Below, piece after piece: positions 8,622 to 15,657 of a stretch of 17,177 nucleotides of DNA; the first letter of the stretch is position 1, and the number at the start of each line of letters is the position of its first letter. The translations under genes were made by a program, and so were the position numbers. A model generated the notes under the pieces. That model was not told the DNA's origin and ran no database searches. It saw only the letters and a list, made by a program, of their open reading frames with translations. The DNA comes from an uncultured Mycoplasmatota bacterium (lineage in GTDB: Bacteria; Bacillota_I; Bacilli_A; RF39; UBA660), in contig URLV01000027.1 of assembly GCA_900548725.1 (NCBI GenBank), positions 1 to 17,177 of the forward strand, in the 5' to 3' direction.

Positions 8622-8976
8622 CATAAAAATCATAGTGAAATATATGATGTTGCTATTGACCCTTTAACTGCTCCTAAAATAATTTCAGAGGAAGCATAAT
8701 TGATTTTTACCAATATGTAATGAAATTAAAAAAATTAGATTTATTATTATTAAAAAAGTTCTTTTAGTGATAAAAAAAATCCGGATTTAGACATAACAAA
8801 ATATATATAAAGGTACATTTATAAGTTTGATAATGTAATGCATTTTTCATAGATGCCATCTCGAAGTAGAAATGGATAAAAATTTTAATTTGTACATTAA
8901 ATACAATGAAAAACATCAAAAATATCATAAAATTTACAAAAAAATAATAAAATATGCAAATCTTATGGTAAAATAA
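8622..8976 (+). pseudogene. Possible broken gene remnants downstream of the tRNAs
   Basis: The 436 bases between the tRNA terminator and the gene at 9000 contain no intact gene, but gene-like stretches succeed one another in changing frames: 8622-8699 (ending DVAIDPLTAPKIISEEA), 8693-8765 (IIDFYQYVMKLKKLDLLLL), 8754-8810 (KSSFSDKKNPDLDITKYI), and 8839-8976, whose last 34 codons after an ATG at 8872 read MDKNFNLYIKYNEKHQKYHK and so on to TAA 8974-8976. Amino-acid composition is protein-like rather than the Lys/Ile/Asn noise of A/T runs. I read this as a gene broken by several frameshifts; chance open frames in A/T-rich DNA are the alternative. The family is not recognisable. A 12-bp palindrome (AAATCCGGATTT, 8777-8788) lies inside it. 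Confidence 0.35.
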
Positions 8977-8999
8977 TTAATACAAATGGGAGTGATAAC

Positions 9000-9566
9000 A
9001 TGTTAATTAAGGCAAAAAAAATTAAAACAGAATCTAATTATGTAATGTCTCGTAAAAATTTAGAAAGTTATTTAAAATGGCTTGAATACATTCCAAAACA
9101 TTATAATATTGAGCAACTTTTAAAAAAATCTACAAAAGAATTGTCAAATGATGAAATAGAAATATTAAAATTATTAAAAGAAGAAAATAAATACAAAAAT
9201 ATTTTAAGACAATATTTAAAAAGTAATGAAAGTAAAATATTAATTTCAAATGATGTTCACAATTACATTAATAAAATGCCAATTGATAAATATGCAAAGA
9301 TGAAATTAACAGAAGACGAATTAGATTACTCCCAAAAAATGATTTCTTATTATTCAACTATGGATAAAAAAGAAACAGTTATTAATGAATTAAATCAAAA
9401 AGAAGATAAAAATTTAAAAGAAGAATATATCCTATTTGAATTAGAAAAAAAATCATATACTTTAGGATTACAAAGATTAAATAATGAAATTATAGAAAAA
9501 GTAGAAGAAAATAGAAAAAAAGATTTAAGCGGCTATGAAAAATGTATTAATTTAAGAATTAGATAG
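9000..9566 (+). CDS. Hypothetical protein, 188 aa, not recognised
   Basis: I do not recognise this protein. It is highly charged (Lys/Glu/Asn-rich), predicted mainly helical, with no signal peptide or membrane segment, so probably cytoplasmic. It begins MLIKAKKIKTESNY and ends in a long Glu/Lys-rich helical region (about 125-175). The start is well supported by GGGAGTGAT at 8988-8996; an extended -10 (TGG then TAAAAT, 8966-8974) lies close upstream without an obvious -35. It stands alone between a decayed region behind the tRNA genes and its own terminator at 9686, the usual setting of accessory genes. Calling it accessory is an inference from position. Confidence 0.7.
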   Translation: MLIKAKKIKTESNYVMSRKNLESYLKWLEYIPKHYNIEQLLKKSTKELSNDEIEILKLLKEENKYKNILRQYLKSNESKILISNDVHNYINKMPIDKYAKMKLTEDELDYSQKMISYYSTMDKKETVINELNQKEDKNLKEEYILFELEKKSYTLGLQRLNNEIIEKVEENRKKDLSGYEKCINLRIR

Positions 9567-9685
9567 CATTTTTATATAACAATGTTGAGGTCTTAAATGA
9601 AAAATTAATTCATAAACAAGTAAATTTAAAATATTTAAAAATAATAAAACATATAAAAATTTATATAAAACTGAATTTAATAAAG

Positions 9686-9716
9686 AATCATCTAAAGAAA
9701 ACAGATGATTTTTTTC
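9686..9716 (+). terminator. Terminator downstream of the orphan gene
   Basis: Perfect 8-bp stem AATCATCT (9686-9693) with AGATGATT (9703-9710), a 9-base loop and a run of seven T. It lies 120 bases after the stop codon. Confidence 0.85.
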
Positions 9717-9762
9717 TTAGTTGACAAAACGCAATGTAAAATTGACAAATTTCCATCTTAAA

Positions 9763-9785
9763 TTGGTAGATTATAACACTACCAA
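9763..9785. promoter_or_regulatory. Candidate operator of the Xre-lemA operon
   Basis: Perfect inverted repeat TTGGTAG (9763-9769) / CTACCAA (9779-9785) separated by nine bases that contain a -10-like TATAAC (9772-9777). Upstream, TTGACAAA occurs twice, at 9721-9728 and 9742-9749, exactly 21 bases apart. Neither TTGACA is at standard distance from TATAAC, so the promoter is unclear. The position fits autoregulation by the Xre protein. Confidence 0.5.
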
Positions 9786-9822
9786 ATGATATACTTTTAT
9801 TGAAAAAGGAGGAAAAGTTTTA

Positions 9823-10800
9823 ATGAATTTTGGAACAAAACTAACAAAGTTAAGAAAGAAAGAAGGACTATCACAAGAAGAATTAGGTGAAAAGTTAAAT
9901 GTCACTAGACAAACAATTTCTAAATGGGAATTAGGACAATCAAAACCAGATACTGACAAACTAAAAGAAATATGTAATTTATTTAATGTAGATATGAACA
10001 CATTAGTAGATGAAGAAACTGAATTAAAAGGAACAGAAATAAAAAATGAAACAAATAAAATTTCTGTAGATGAACCTAAACCGAGAAGATGGTTATTAGT
10101 ACTACTAATAGTTATTGCATTAATTATCGTAGTTATATTATTAAACAAAATAGTAATAGATAAACAAGAAAAAGAAAAAAATAACTCTAACTCTTGGGGA
10201 ATATTTGAAGTATTTAGAAAAATGGGAGTCGGCGAAATGAAAAGTGACTTTGATAAAAATTCATTCAATAGTGATTTTACATTCTATGTTGGAACAAAAT
10301 ATGGTTCAAATGTATCAGACTTAATAGATGAAATAATTACTAATAACAAAACAAATAAAGAACACTTAATAACAGTAGTCTATAATAACGAAAATCTAAC
10401 TGATTCTACAAAAATAAAAACTATAAAAAATGAACTTAGTGAATGGAATCAATATGAAGTTAGTGAAGATTATGATAATACTGGATACATTAACAAAATA
10501 ACTATAGAATCAAAAAAAGGATACGTAGATGAAGCTTCAAAAAGAACATTTAATTTTACTTACGAAACATCTAACGGAACACAAAATGGATTTAATGTAA
10601 AAAACTTACTAGATGATGTAATAACAAATAATAAAACAAATAAAGACCGTATATTAAATGTAATATACAAAGATACAAACACAACTGATGTAGAAATTAT
10701 AAAAAATCTAAAATCAAATTTTGATGAATGGACTAAATATGAAATATCTTTAGATTATGATGAAAATGGTTATGTTAATCAAATAACAATAGAAGATTAG
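9823..10800 (+). CDS. Membrane-anchored Xre-family regulator with two extracytoplasmic repeats
   Basis: Residues 7-61 form a Cro/C1-type helix-turn-helix (LRKKEGLSQEELGEKLNVTRQTISKWE, given here only as the span 10-36), followed by an acidic linker, one membrane helix (about 90-112) preceded by Lys-Pro-Arg-Arg, and an outside segment from 113 on. That segment contains two copies of a roughly 75-residue unit (about 148-230 and 245-325): F.F.Y..GT..G.NV..L.D..I, then the invariant ITNNKTNK, then TD...I..IK....EW..YE.S.DYD..GY.N.ITIE. Both copies are intact. The topology suggests a one-component regulator that senses outside and binds DNA inside. Start ATG 9823 has a very strong AAAGGAGG. lemA follows after 13 bases, probably co-transcribed. 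Confidence 0.88.
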   Translation: MNFGTKLTKLRKKEGLSQEELGEKLNVTRQTISKWELGQSKPDTDKLKEICNLFNVDMNTLVDEETELKGTEIKNETNKISVDEPKPRRWLLVLLIVIALIIVVILLNKIVIDKQEKEKNNSNSWGIFEVFRKMGVGEMKSDFDKNSFNSDFTFYVGTKYGSNVSDLIDEIITNNKTNKEHLITVVYNNENLTDSTKIKTIKNELSEWNQYEVSEDYDNTGYINKITIESKKGYVDEASKRTFNFTYETSNGTQNGFNVKNLLDDVITNNKTNKDRILNVIYKDTNTTDVEIIKNLKSNFDEWTKYEISLDYDENGYVNQITIED

Positions 10801-10813
10801 AAAGGAGACTAAC

Positions 10814-11368
10814 ATGGATTTATCAAACATAATTTATATAATACTAGTTGTTATATTAGTTGTAATATTAATAATATTAGCAAAATATAATACTATAATA
10901 AAATTACAAAATAATGTAAAAAAATCTAAAGCAAATATAGAAATATATTTAAATAAAAGATTTGACCTTATACCAAATTTAGTAGAATGTGTAAAAACAT
11001 ATTCAAATTATGAAAACGATACATTAGAAAATATAGTATCATTAAGAAATAATTATAATGGACAAAAGAATATGAATATTAAAGAAGCTAGCAAAATGAA
11101 TAATAGTTTAAATAAATATTTAGCAATAGTTGAAAACTATCCTGAATTAAAAGCAAATACACAATATTTGAATCTTCAAAGTGAACTAAAAGATATAGAA
11201 AATTCATTAGAAATAGCAAGACATAAATATAACGATGAAGTTACAAAATATAATACAGTTATAGAAAGCGTACCATCTAATATAGTTGCATCTATATTTG
11301 CTTTCAAAAAAGCAGAATTATTCCAAATAGATGATACTAAAAAAGAAAACATAAAAATAGAATTATAA
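10814..11368 (+). CDS. lemA: LemA family protein
   Basis: Single N-terminal membrane helix (about 4-24) followed by the LemA helical domain: YNTIIKLQNNVKKSKANIEI, then the family's DLIPNLVECVK (residues 51-61), and near the end ARHKYNDEVTKYNTVIESVPSNIVA (about 143-167, key residues A-R..YN..V..YN......P). Length 184 aa is typical. The molecular function of LemA proteins is not established. It has AAAGGAG ahead of ATG 10814, overlapping the end of the Xre gene's stop region, and ends at a strong terminator, so it is the last gene of the Xre-lemA operon. Confidence 0.93.
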   Translation: MDLSNIIYIILVVILVVILIILAKYNTIIKLQNNVKKSKANIEIYLNKRFDLIPNLVECVKTYSNYENDTLENIVSLRNNYNGQKNMNIKEASKMNNSLNKYLAIVENYPELKANTQYLNLQSELKDIENSLEIARHKYNDEVTKYNTVIESVPSNIVASIFAFKKAELFQIDDTKKENIKIEL

Positions 11369-11402
11369 AATCACCTAGAAATTAATCTAGATGATTTTTT
11401 TT
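11369..11402. terminator. Terminator shared by lemA and the convergent coat-protein gene
   Basis: ATCACCTAGA (11370-11379) pairs with TCTAGATGAT (11386-11395), ten positions with one mismatch and a six-base loop, then a run of T. On the opposite strand the hairpin is followed by a shorter T-rich stretch, so it may work both ways. Confidence 0.85.
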
Positions 11403-11751
11403 ATTCACAATCACATTTTTCACTACTTGATTTACAATCGCAATCTAAATCACATAAACATTTATCAAATTTATTATATGCTTTTTCAATTTTATCTTCC
11501 TCAGCAGTTTCAAGTTGATACCAACCTTTTTTAAAAGATAAATCAAATAAATCTGCTTGCATTTTACTACTAGATGAAAATACATCATAATATAATTTAT
11601 AAATATTCTTATTACTAGCTTCATTTAATGCAGTTGCATAACTACTAACTAAATGTTTATAGCTAATTAAAACATCATTTAAAATATCTTCATCATTCAT
11701 ATTATTTCCTTTTTTAACTTGTACTTTTGTATTTTTTATAGTTTCTCCCAT
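11401..11751 (-). CDS. CotF-family spore coat-like protein with Cys-rich tail
   Basis: Contains a Coat_F domain from about residue 18: MNDEDILNDVLISYKHL, SSYATALNEASN, YDVFSSSSKMQADLFD, and the hallmark KKGWY (75-79) with the following helix. The family is ferritin-like and found in spore coats of Bacilli and Clostridia. The last 20 residues hold six Cys (CLCDLDCDC...KCDCE), an unusual acidic Cys-rich tail that could bind metal or cross-link (inference). Start ATG 11751 has a perfect AAGGAGG five bases away, which overlaps the stop codon of the upstream small gene; an internal ATG at the start of the domain has no comparable RBS. Translationally coupled second gene of the unit. Confidence 0.82.
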   Translation of the reverse strand: MGETIKNTKVQVKKGNNMNDEDILNDVLISYKHLVSSYATALNEASNKNIYKLYYDVFSSSSKMQADLFDLSFKKGWYQLETAEEDKIEKAYNKFDKCLCDLDCDCKSSSEKCDCE

Positions 11752-11761
11752 AATGTCCTCC

Positions 11762-11959
11762 TTATTCTAAAGTATTTAAAATATCATTATAATTTTTCTT
11801 TAAATCTTTACTACATTTTTCTAACAACTTCTTAACATCAGTATCCTTTACTTCATTAATATAATTATTAATTTTTTTAATTAAAACATAATTCCAATTC
11901 AACATATCTTCTAAATAAGATAAATCTTTAGTACTAATAATATTTGGTACACTTTTCAT
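11762..11959 (-). CDS. Small coat-associated-type protein, 65 aa
   Basis: A 65-residue helical protein with ISTKDLSYLEDMLNWNYVL and two further helices. Small genes with this ISTKDL-YL-DM-NW pattern commonly precede CotF-type genes in Firmicutes, and I assign it on that basis; biochemical function unknown. Start ATG 11959 is preceded by GGAGGG seven bases upstream. Its stop codon overlaps the ribosome binding site of the CotF-like gene, so the two are expressed together. Confidence 0.7.
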   Translation of the reverse strand: MKSVPNIISTKDLSYLEDMLNWNYVLIKKINNYINEVKDTDVKKLLEKCSKDLKKNYNDILNTLE

Positions 11960-11975
11960 ATAATCCCTCCAAATT

Positions 11976-12004
11976 TATTATGTATAATAAAAAGAAACTT
12001 ATAC
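11976..12004 (-). promoter_or_regulatory. Possible sporulation-type promoter of the coat pair
   Basis: On the minus strand, GTATA (12000-12004) is followed after 17 bases by CATAATA (11976-11982), resembling the CAT..TA -10 and .TATA -35 of late sporulation sigma factors. No good TTGACA/TATAAT pair is at this position. A weak match in A/T-rich DNA. Confidence 0.25.
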
Positions 12005-12031
12005 AATTTTTTAAAAAGAACGAGAAATTTG

Positions 12032-12059
12032 TTGAATTATAAAAAAAATATGATATAAT
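12032..12059 (+). promoter_or_regulatory. Promoter of the LysM coiled-coil gene
   Basis: TTGAAT (12032-12037), 16-base spacer, TATAAT (12054-12059) with TGA before it, giving an extended -10. The start codon lies 30 bases downstream, with AGAGAGGA between. Confidence 0.7.
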
Positions 12060-12088
12060 ACACTTAGAATAGAGAGGAATTAATAAAT

Positions 12089-13402
12089 ATGAATGAATTA
12101 CTATTTGGAGAAATAAAAGAAAAAGAAGCATTAGAAAATCTACTTGCTCTTAATCAAATAAAAAAATGTGATAAAGAAATTGAAAAATATACAAATGAAA
12201 TAAAAGAACAAAATGAAGAAATGATGAATATATTAAAAGATGAAGATATAGATGAAAGTTATGTTGAAAAAATTCATAAATATAAAAATCTTTTAACAAA
12301 TATGGATGGAGAAAATGGAAGAATTAGCGAATTAGAAACTGAAATAAGTAATAATGAAGCAAGAATAAATGAATTCCAAGAAAAAATTACTGAAATTGAA
12401 AATAAATTAGAAGAATTAAAGAAAGAAATTTTTGAAACAAATAATCCATCTAGAGTTATTGAATGTCAAAACGAAATAGAAAATAATAATGTTAGATTAA
12501 ATGATCTAAATGATATTTTAAATGGATTAATAAGTGATAATACTCCATTATTAATAGAAAAAGAGTATTTAACTGCCAAAAATAGTGATTTTGATTTCAA
12601 TGTTCCTAATTATAATAAAAAAGAAATTGAAAGTGATTTAAAGAAAATTACTAAAGAATTTAATAACGCTATTGAAAAATTAGATTTACCAATAAGAGAA
12701 AATATTGAATTCTGTCAAAAGAAAATTAATAACAGAGAAATTGAAATAGATAAATTTAATAAGAGAAAGAATGAAGTTATTGAAGCTTTTCCTAATTCTA
12801 TTAAGTTAGATGTTGAAAAAGCTTATATAGATTTAAAAGATTTATTATGTGAATTAGAATTATCACATGGAACTTGTGAAGTAAAAGAGGAAAATATATT
12901 TGATGAAAAAGAGAATGTAGTAGAAGAAACTAAAACTGAAGAAGAAGTAAAACCTGAAATGACTACTGAAGAACCAAAAGAAATGAAAGATGAAATGGTA
13001 TTCTTAGAAGATGAAGAAACTGAAACTCCTAAAGAAGAACCAGTTAAAGTAGAAGAAGAGCCAAAAATTGAGGAACCAGTTAAAACTGAAGAAGTAAAAG
13101 AAGAAACTAAAGTTGAAGAAACAGCTCCTGAAGCAACAACTGAAAAGAAAACTGAAGATATAGAATCTGTTTCATACGTACTATCAGATGGTGAATCATT
13201 AATGAATATAGCTGAAAAAGTATATCCAAGTAAAGATAATTGGGAAGCAATATATTATTTCAACAAAGATGCAATTGATAAATATTTAGTTTCAAATGGT
13301 ATATCAAATGACTTTGATACTATAAAAGAATTAGCATCTGATACTAGTTTATTTACTGGAATTAAATTAGAAATTCCAACAGATTATAACTATAAAATTT
13401 AG
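12089..13402 (+). CDS. Acidic coiled-coil protein with C-terminal LysM-like domain, no signal peptide
   Basis: Three parts. Residues about 20-235: long heptad-type coiled coil (ELETEISNNEARINEF, EIENKLEELKKEIF). Residues about 260-358: very acidic Glu/Lys/Pro/Thr linker with repeated EEPVK units. Residues about 362-433: a LysM-like module, SYVLSDGESLMNIAEKVY, then W-E-A-I-Y-Y-F-N and a closing GIKLEIP; it has an insertion before the last strand and lacks the usual Gly-Asp (here DGES). There is no signal peptide or membrane helix, so the LysM module starts in the cytoplasm. In Bacilli that layout is seen in spore coat/cortex morphogenetic proteins such as SpoVID and SafA; the divergent coat genes next door fit that. 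Sequence homology to those proteins cannot be shown here. Monocistronic, with its own promoter and terminator. Confidence 0.8.
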   Translation: MNELLFGEIKEKEALENLLALNQIKKCDKEIEKYTNEIKEQNEEMMNILKDEDIDESYVEKIHKYKNLLTNMDGENGRISELETEISNNEARINEFQEKITEIENKLEELKKEIFETNNPSRVIECQNEIENNNVRLNDLNDILNGLISDNTPLLIEKEYLTAKNSDFDFNVPNYNKKEIESDLKKITKEFNNAIEKLDLPIRENIEFCQKKINNREIEIDKFNKRKNEVIEAFPNSIKLDVEKAYIDLKDLLCELELSHGTCEVKEENIFDEKENVVEETKTEEEVKPEMTTEEPKEMKDEMVFLEDEETETPKEEPVKVEEEPKIEEPVKTEEVKEETKVEETAPEATTEKKTEDIESVSYVLSDGESLMNIAEKVYPSKDNWEAIYYFNKDAIDKYLVSNGISNDFDTIKELASDTSLFTGIKLEIPTDYNYKI

Positions 13403-13430
13403 GCAATCGACAAAAGATTGCTTTTTTTTT
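13403..13430 (+). terminator. Terminator of the LysM coiled-coil gene
   Basis: GCAATC (13403-13408) pairs with GATTGC (13416-13421) across a seven-base loop and is followed by nine or more T. It begins right after the stop codon. Confidence 0.92.
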
Positions 13431-13455
13431 ACCATTTTTTGTTATAGATACAAAT

Positions 13456-13484
13456 TTGACATACCATAATAATTATGGTAATAT
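13456..13484 (+). promoter_or_regulatory. Promoter of the secreted glucosaminidase-like gene
   Basis: Consensus TTGACA (13456-13461), 17-base spacer, TAATAT (13479-13484) with TGG extension. Its spacer is almost entirely filled by a perfect palindrome (13462-13480), so it is probably repressible. Confidence 0.8.
13462..13480. promoter_or_regulatory. Candidate operator, perfect 19-bp palindrome
   Basis: TACCATAAT (13462-13470), one central A, ATTATGGTA (13472-13480). It fills the -35/-10 spacer and overlaps the extended -10, a classical repressor position. The binding protein is unknown. As RNA it would lie upstream of the start of transcription, so it is not a terminator. Confidence 0.65.
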
Positions 13485-13514
13485 ATTGACTGTTCGACTG
13501 GGGAGGAGAACAAA

Positions 13515-14438
13515 ATGAAACAAAAAACTGTTTCTAATAAAGCTTTAAAACACATTGTATGTTGTTTTATACTTTTAATAATTTTTGTATTGACAATTAC
13601 TAAAGTTAATGCACAAAATGAAAGTACTTTAATTGTATCAGGTGAACAAACTGAAGACGTTGTGCCCCTGAAACCACAATTAAATGAAACTTTATTAGAA
13701 TTAAAAAGAATAACAATAGGGGAAACAGATATAAAATTATATGATAATCCAAGAATTATAGAAAAAGATATCAATTACTACATAGCCCAAAACGAAAAAG
13801 AACTTATATTTTTCTCTACAATGTTTGGTTATAATTATGATTTTATAAAAGAAGATATAATAAAAAGAAGTGAAGGTATAGAAAATATTAATGAAACTAA
13901 TATTGCCTCACTAAAGAATAAAAATGGAGAATTAATTATATATCCTACTAAAGAATATGGTATAGTCGAATACTTCTACGAATTAGTAGAAACAAATAAA
14001 AAAGAAAGAACAAGAAAAATAGAATCATATTCTGGAAATAGTGATTATGTAGAAAAATTAATAATATATTTTTCAAATATATATCAAAATGTAGATACTG
14101 ATATAGCACTATCAATTGGCGCAGCAGAAAGTGGATATTATACTGTTAAATATATGTTAGGTAAAAATAACGTATATGGTGGTATGTCAAACAGTGGATT
14201 AATTAGACATGATAATATAGAATTAGGTATATTAAGTTATGTTAAAATGTTATCAAAAAATTACTTTGGTAAAGGATTAACAACACCTGCTTCTATAGGT
14301 AGAGTTTATTGTCCTACAACAAATGAATACGGAAATCGTATTGCAAGTCCACATTGGATTAACTTAGTTAATACTGCTAAATCAAAATATAGTACATATG
14401 ATAAAAACATATCTATAGATGATATATTAAATTATTAG
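13515..14438 (+). CDS. Secreted glucosaminidase/lysozyme-fold peptidoglycan hydrolase
   Basis: N-terminal signal peptide: basic region, hydrophobic core about 14-29, and cleavage expected after V-N-A33. Middle part (34-175) is unrecognised. Residues about 180-295 match the endo-beta-N-acetylglucosaminidase/lysozyme-like fold: DTDIALSIGAAESGYYT with the putative catalytic Glu205, NNVYGGM, and the C-terminal pattern SIGRVYCPTTNEYGNRIASPHW...V, as in Firmicute proteins that cut cell-wall glycan. Predicted exported, acting on peptidoglycan. Start ATG 13515 has GGGGAGGAGA upstream. Single gene between the palindrome promoter and a terminator. Exact family (glucosaminidase or lytic transglycosylase) is uncertain. 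Confidence 0.8.
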   Translation: MKQKTVSNKALKHIVCCFILLIIFVLTITKVNAQNESTLIVSGEQTEDVVPLKPQLNETLLELKRITIGETDIKLYDNPRIIEKDINYYIAQNEKELIFFSTMFGYNYDFIKEDIIKRSEGIENINETNIASLKNKNGELIIYPTKEYGIVEYFYELVETNKKERTRKIESYSGNSDYVEKLIIYFSNIYQNVDTDIALSIGAAESGYYTVKYMLGKNNVYGGMSNSGLIRHDNIELGILSYVKMLSKNYFGKGLTTPASIGRVYCPTTNEYGNRIASPHWINLVNTAKSKYSTYDKNISIDDILNY

Positions 14439-14439
14439 G

Positions 14440-14468
14440 AATACATTAACTTGTATTTCTTTTTTTAT
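14440..14468 (+). terminator. Terminator overlapping the pgk promoter
   Basis: AATACA (14440-14445) pairs with TGTATT (14452-14457) around a TTAACT loop, followed by a T-rich stretch interrupted by one C. Its 3' arm carries the -35 of pgk. Confidence 0.8.
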
Positions 14469-14479
14469 TATTTTATAAT
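14451..14479 (+). promoter_or_regulatory. Promoter of the pgk-tpiA operon
   Basis: TTGTAT (14451-14456), 17-base spacer, TATAAT (14474-14479). Transcription would start near 14486, at the GGTGAT ribosome binding site, giving a leader of only about 13 bases. Confidence 0.6.
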
Positions 14480-14498
14480 GAATATGGTGATAATAAAA

Positions 14499-15656
14499 AT
14501 GAAATATATAAAAGATTATAATATAGCAAATAAAAAAGTATTATTAAGATGTGATTTTAATGTATCTATAAAAGATAATAAAATAATAGATGATACAAAA
14601 ATAATAAAAAGTTTAGAAACAATAAATTACCTATTAAATAAAAATAATAAAATAATAATATTTAGTCACTTAGGAAAAGTAAAAAGTGAACAAGATAAAG
14701 AAAAAAACACATTATATCCAGTATATTTAAGATTAAAAGAATTAGTTAATGCTAATGTATTTTTTTCAAAAGAACCTTACGGAGAAAAATTAGAAACATT
14801 ATCTAAAAATTTAAAAGAAAAAGAAATATTATTAGTTGAAAATACAAGATATTTAGATTTTCCAAATAAATTAGAAAGTTCTTGCAATTTAGATTTAAGT
14901 AAATACTGGGCCAATTTAGGAGATGTGTTTATAAATGATGCATTTGGTACAAGTCATAGAAGACATGCATCAAATTACGGAATATCAAAATATATTGATT
15001 CATACTATGGAATTTTAATTAATGAAGAATTAACAAAATTAAAAGAACTAACAACTTATCCAAAAAGACCATTTACTGTTATAATGGGTGGAGCAAAAGT
15101 AGATGACAAACTAAAACTTATAGAAGAAATGTTAAAAAATTGTGATAAATTAATAGTAGGTGGAGGAATTGCAAATACATTTTTGTTAGCAAAAGGTATA
15201 AATGTTGGTAAATCTTTATGCAATCCAGACTTTATAAAAGAAATAAAAGAAATATTAAATAAATTCGATAATAAAATAATACTACCAACCGATTTTTATG
15301 TCGATAATAACAATAAGAAAGAATATAGAAAAATAAATGATTTAACAAATGAAGATATAATTTATGATATTGGAGAAGAATCACTTAATTTATATAAAGG
15401 TATAATCGATAATTCAAATACAATATTTATAAATGGAACAGTTGGCATGTACGAAAATAAAGAATATGAATATGGAACAAAAAAATTATTTGAAATATTA
15501 AAGGACAGCAACAAAAAAGTTTTTGTAGGTGGTGGAGATGCGGTTTCTGCAGCAAATAAATTAGGATACAAAGATTCATTTTACTATAAATCAACAGGTG
15601 GTGGTGCAACACTAGAATATATAATACAAAAGAAACTAATTGCACTGGAGGATTAA
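14499..15656 (+). CDS. pgk: Phosphoglycerate kinase
   Basis: Glycolytic enzyme transferring phosphate from 1,3-bisphosphoglycerate to ADP. Seen: VLLRCDFNV (14-22, with the substrate-binding Arg17 and Asn21), FSHLGK, the DAFGTSHRRHAS block, IMGGAKVDDK, GGGIANTFL, INGTVGMYEN (the family usually has NGP) and the C-terminal GGGDAVSAANKLGY...STGGGATLEY nucleotide region. The frame is open to 14451, but ATG 14499 is the start: GGTGAT at 14486-14491 is a perfect ribosome binding site, and the resulting 385 aa begins MKYIKDYNI as expected, whereas the upstream codons lie in the terminator. tpiA follows with one base between stop and start. No gap gene in the window. Confidence 0.96.
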   Translation: MKYIKDYNIANKKVLLRCDFNVSIKDNKIIDDTKIIKSLETINYLLNKNNKIIIFSHLGKVKSEQDKEKNTLYPVYLRLKELVNANVFFSKEPYGEKLETLSKNLKEKEILLVENTRYLDFPNKLESSCNLDLSKYWANLGDVFINDAFGTSHRRHASNYGISKYIDSYYGILINEELTKLKELTTYPKRPFTVIMGGAKVDDKLKLIEEMLKNCDKLIVGGGIANTFLLAKGINVGKSLCNPDFIKEIKEILNKFDNKIILPTDFYVDNNNKKEYRKINDLTNEDIIYDIGEESLNLYKGIIDNSNTIFINGTVGMYENKEYEYGTKKLFEILKDSNKKVFVGGGDAVSAANKLGYKDSFYYKSTGGGATLEYIIQKKLIALED

Positions 15657-15657
15657 A

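Noticed and set aside
9563..9715. Open frame after the orphan gene (AFLYNNVEVLNEKL...)
   Set aside because: It has no start codon or RBS and runs through the terminator hairpin at 9686-9716; most likely chance in A/T-rich DNA, or a small remnant.
8437..9822. Attachment site of an integrated element at tRNA-Asn
   Set aside because: I looked for a second copy of the tRNA 3' end downstream and found none in the window; there is also no integrase gene.
14451..14498. N-terminal extension of pgk (frame open from 14451)
   Set aside because: The extra codons lie in the terminator hairpin and promoter, have no ribosome binding site, and the family N-terminus begins at ATG 14499 behind a perfect GGTGAT.
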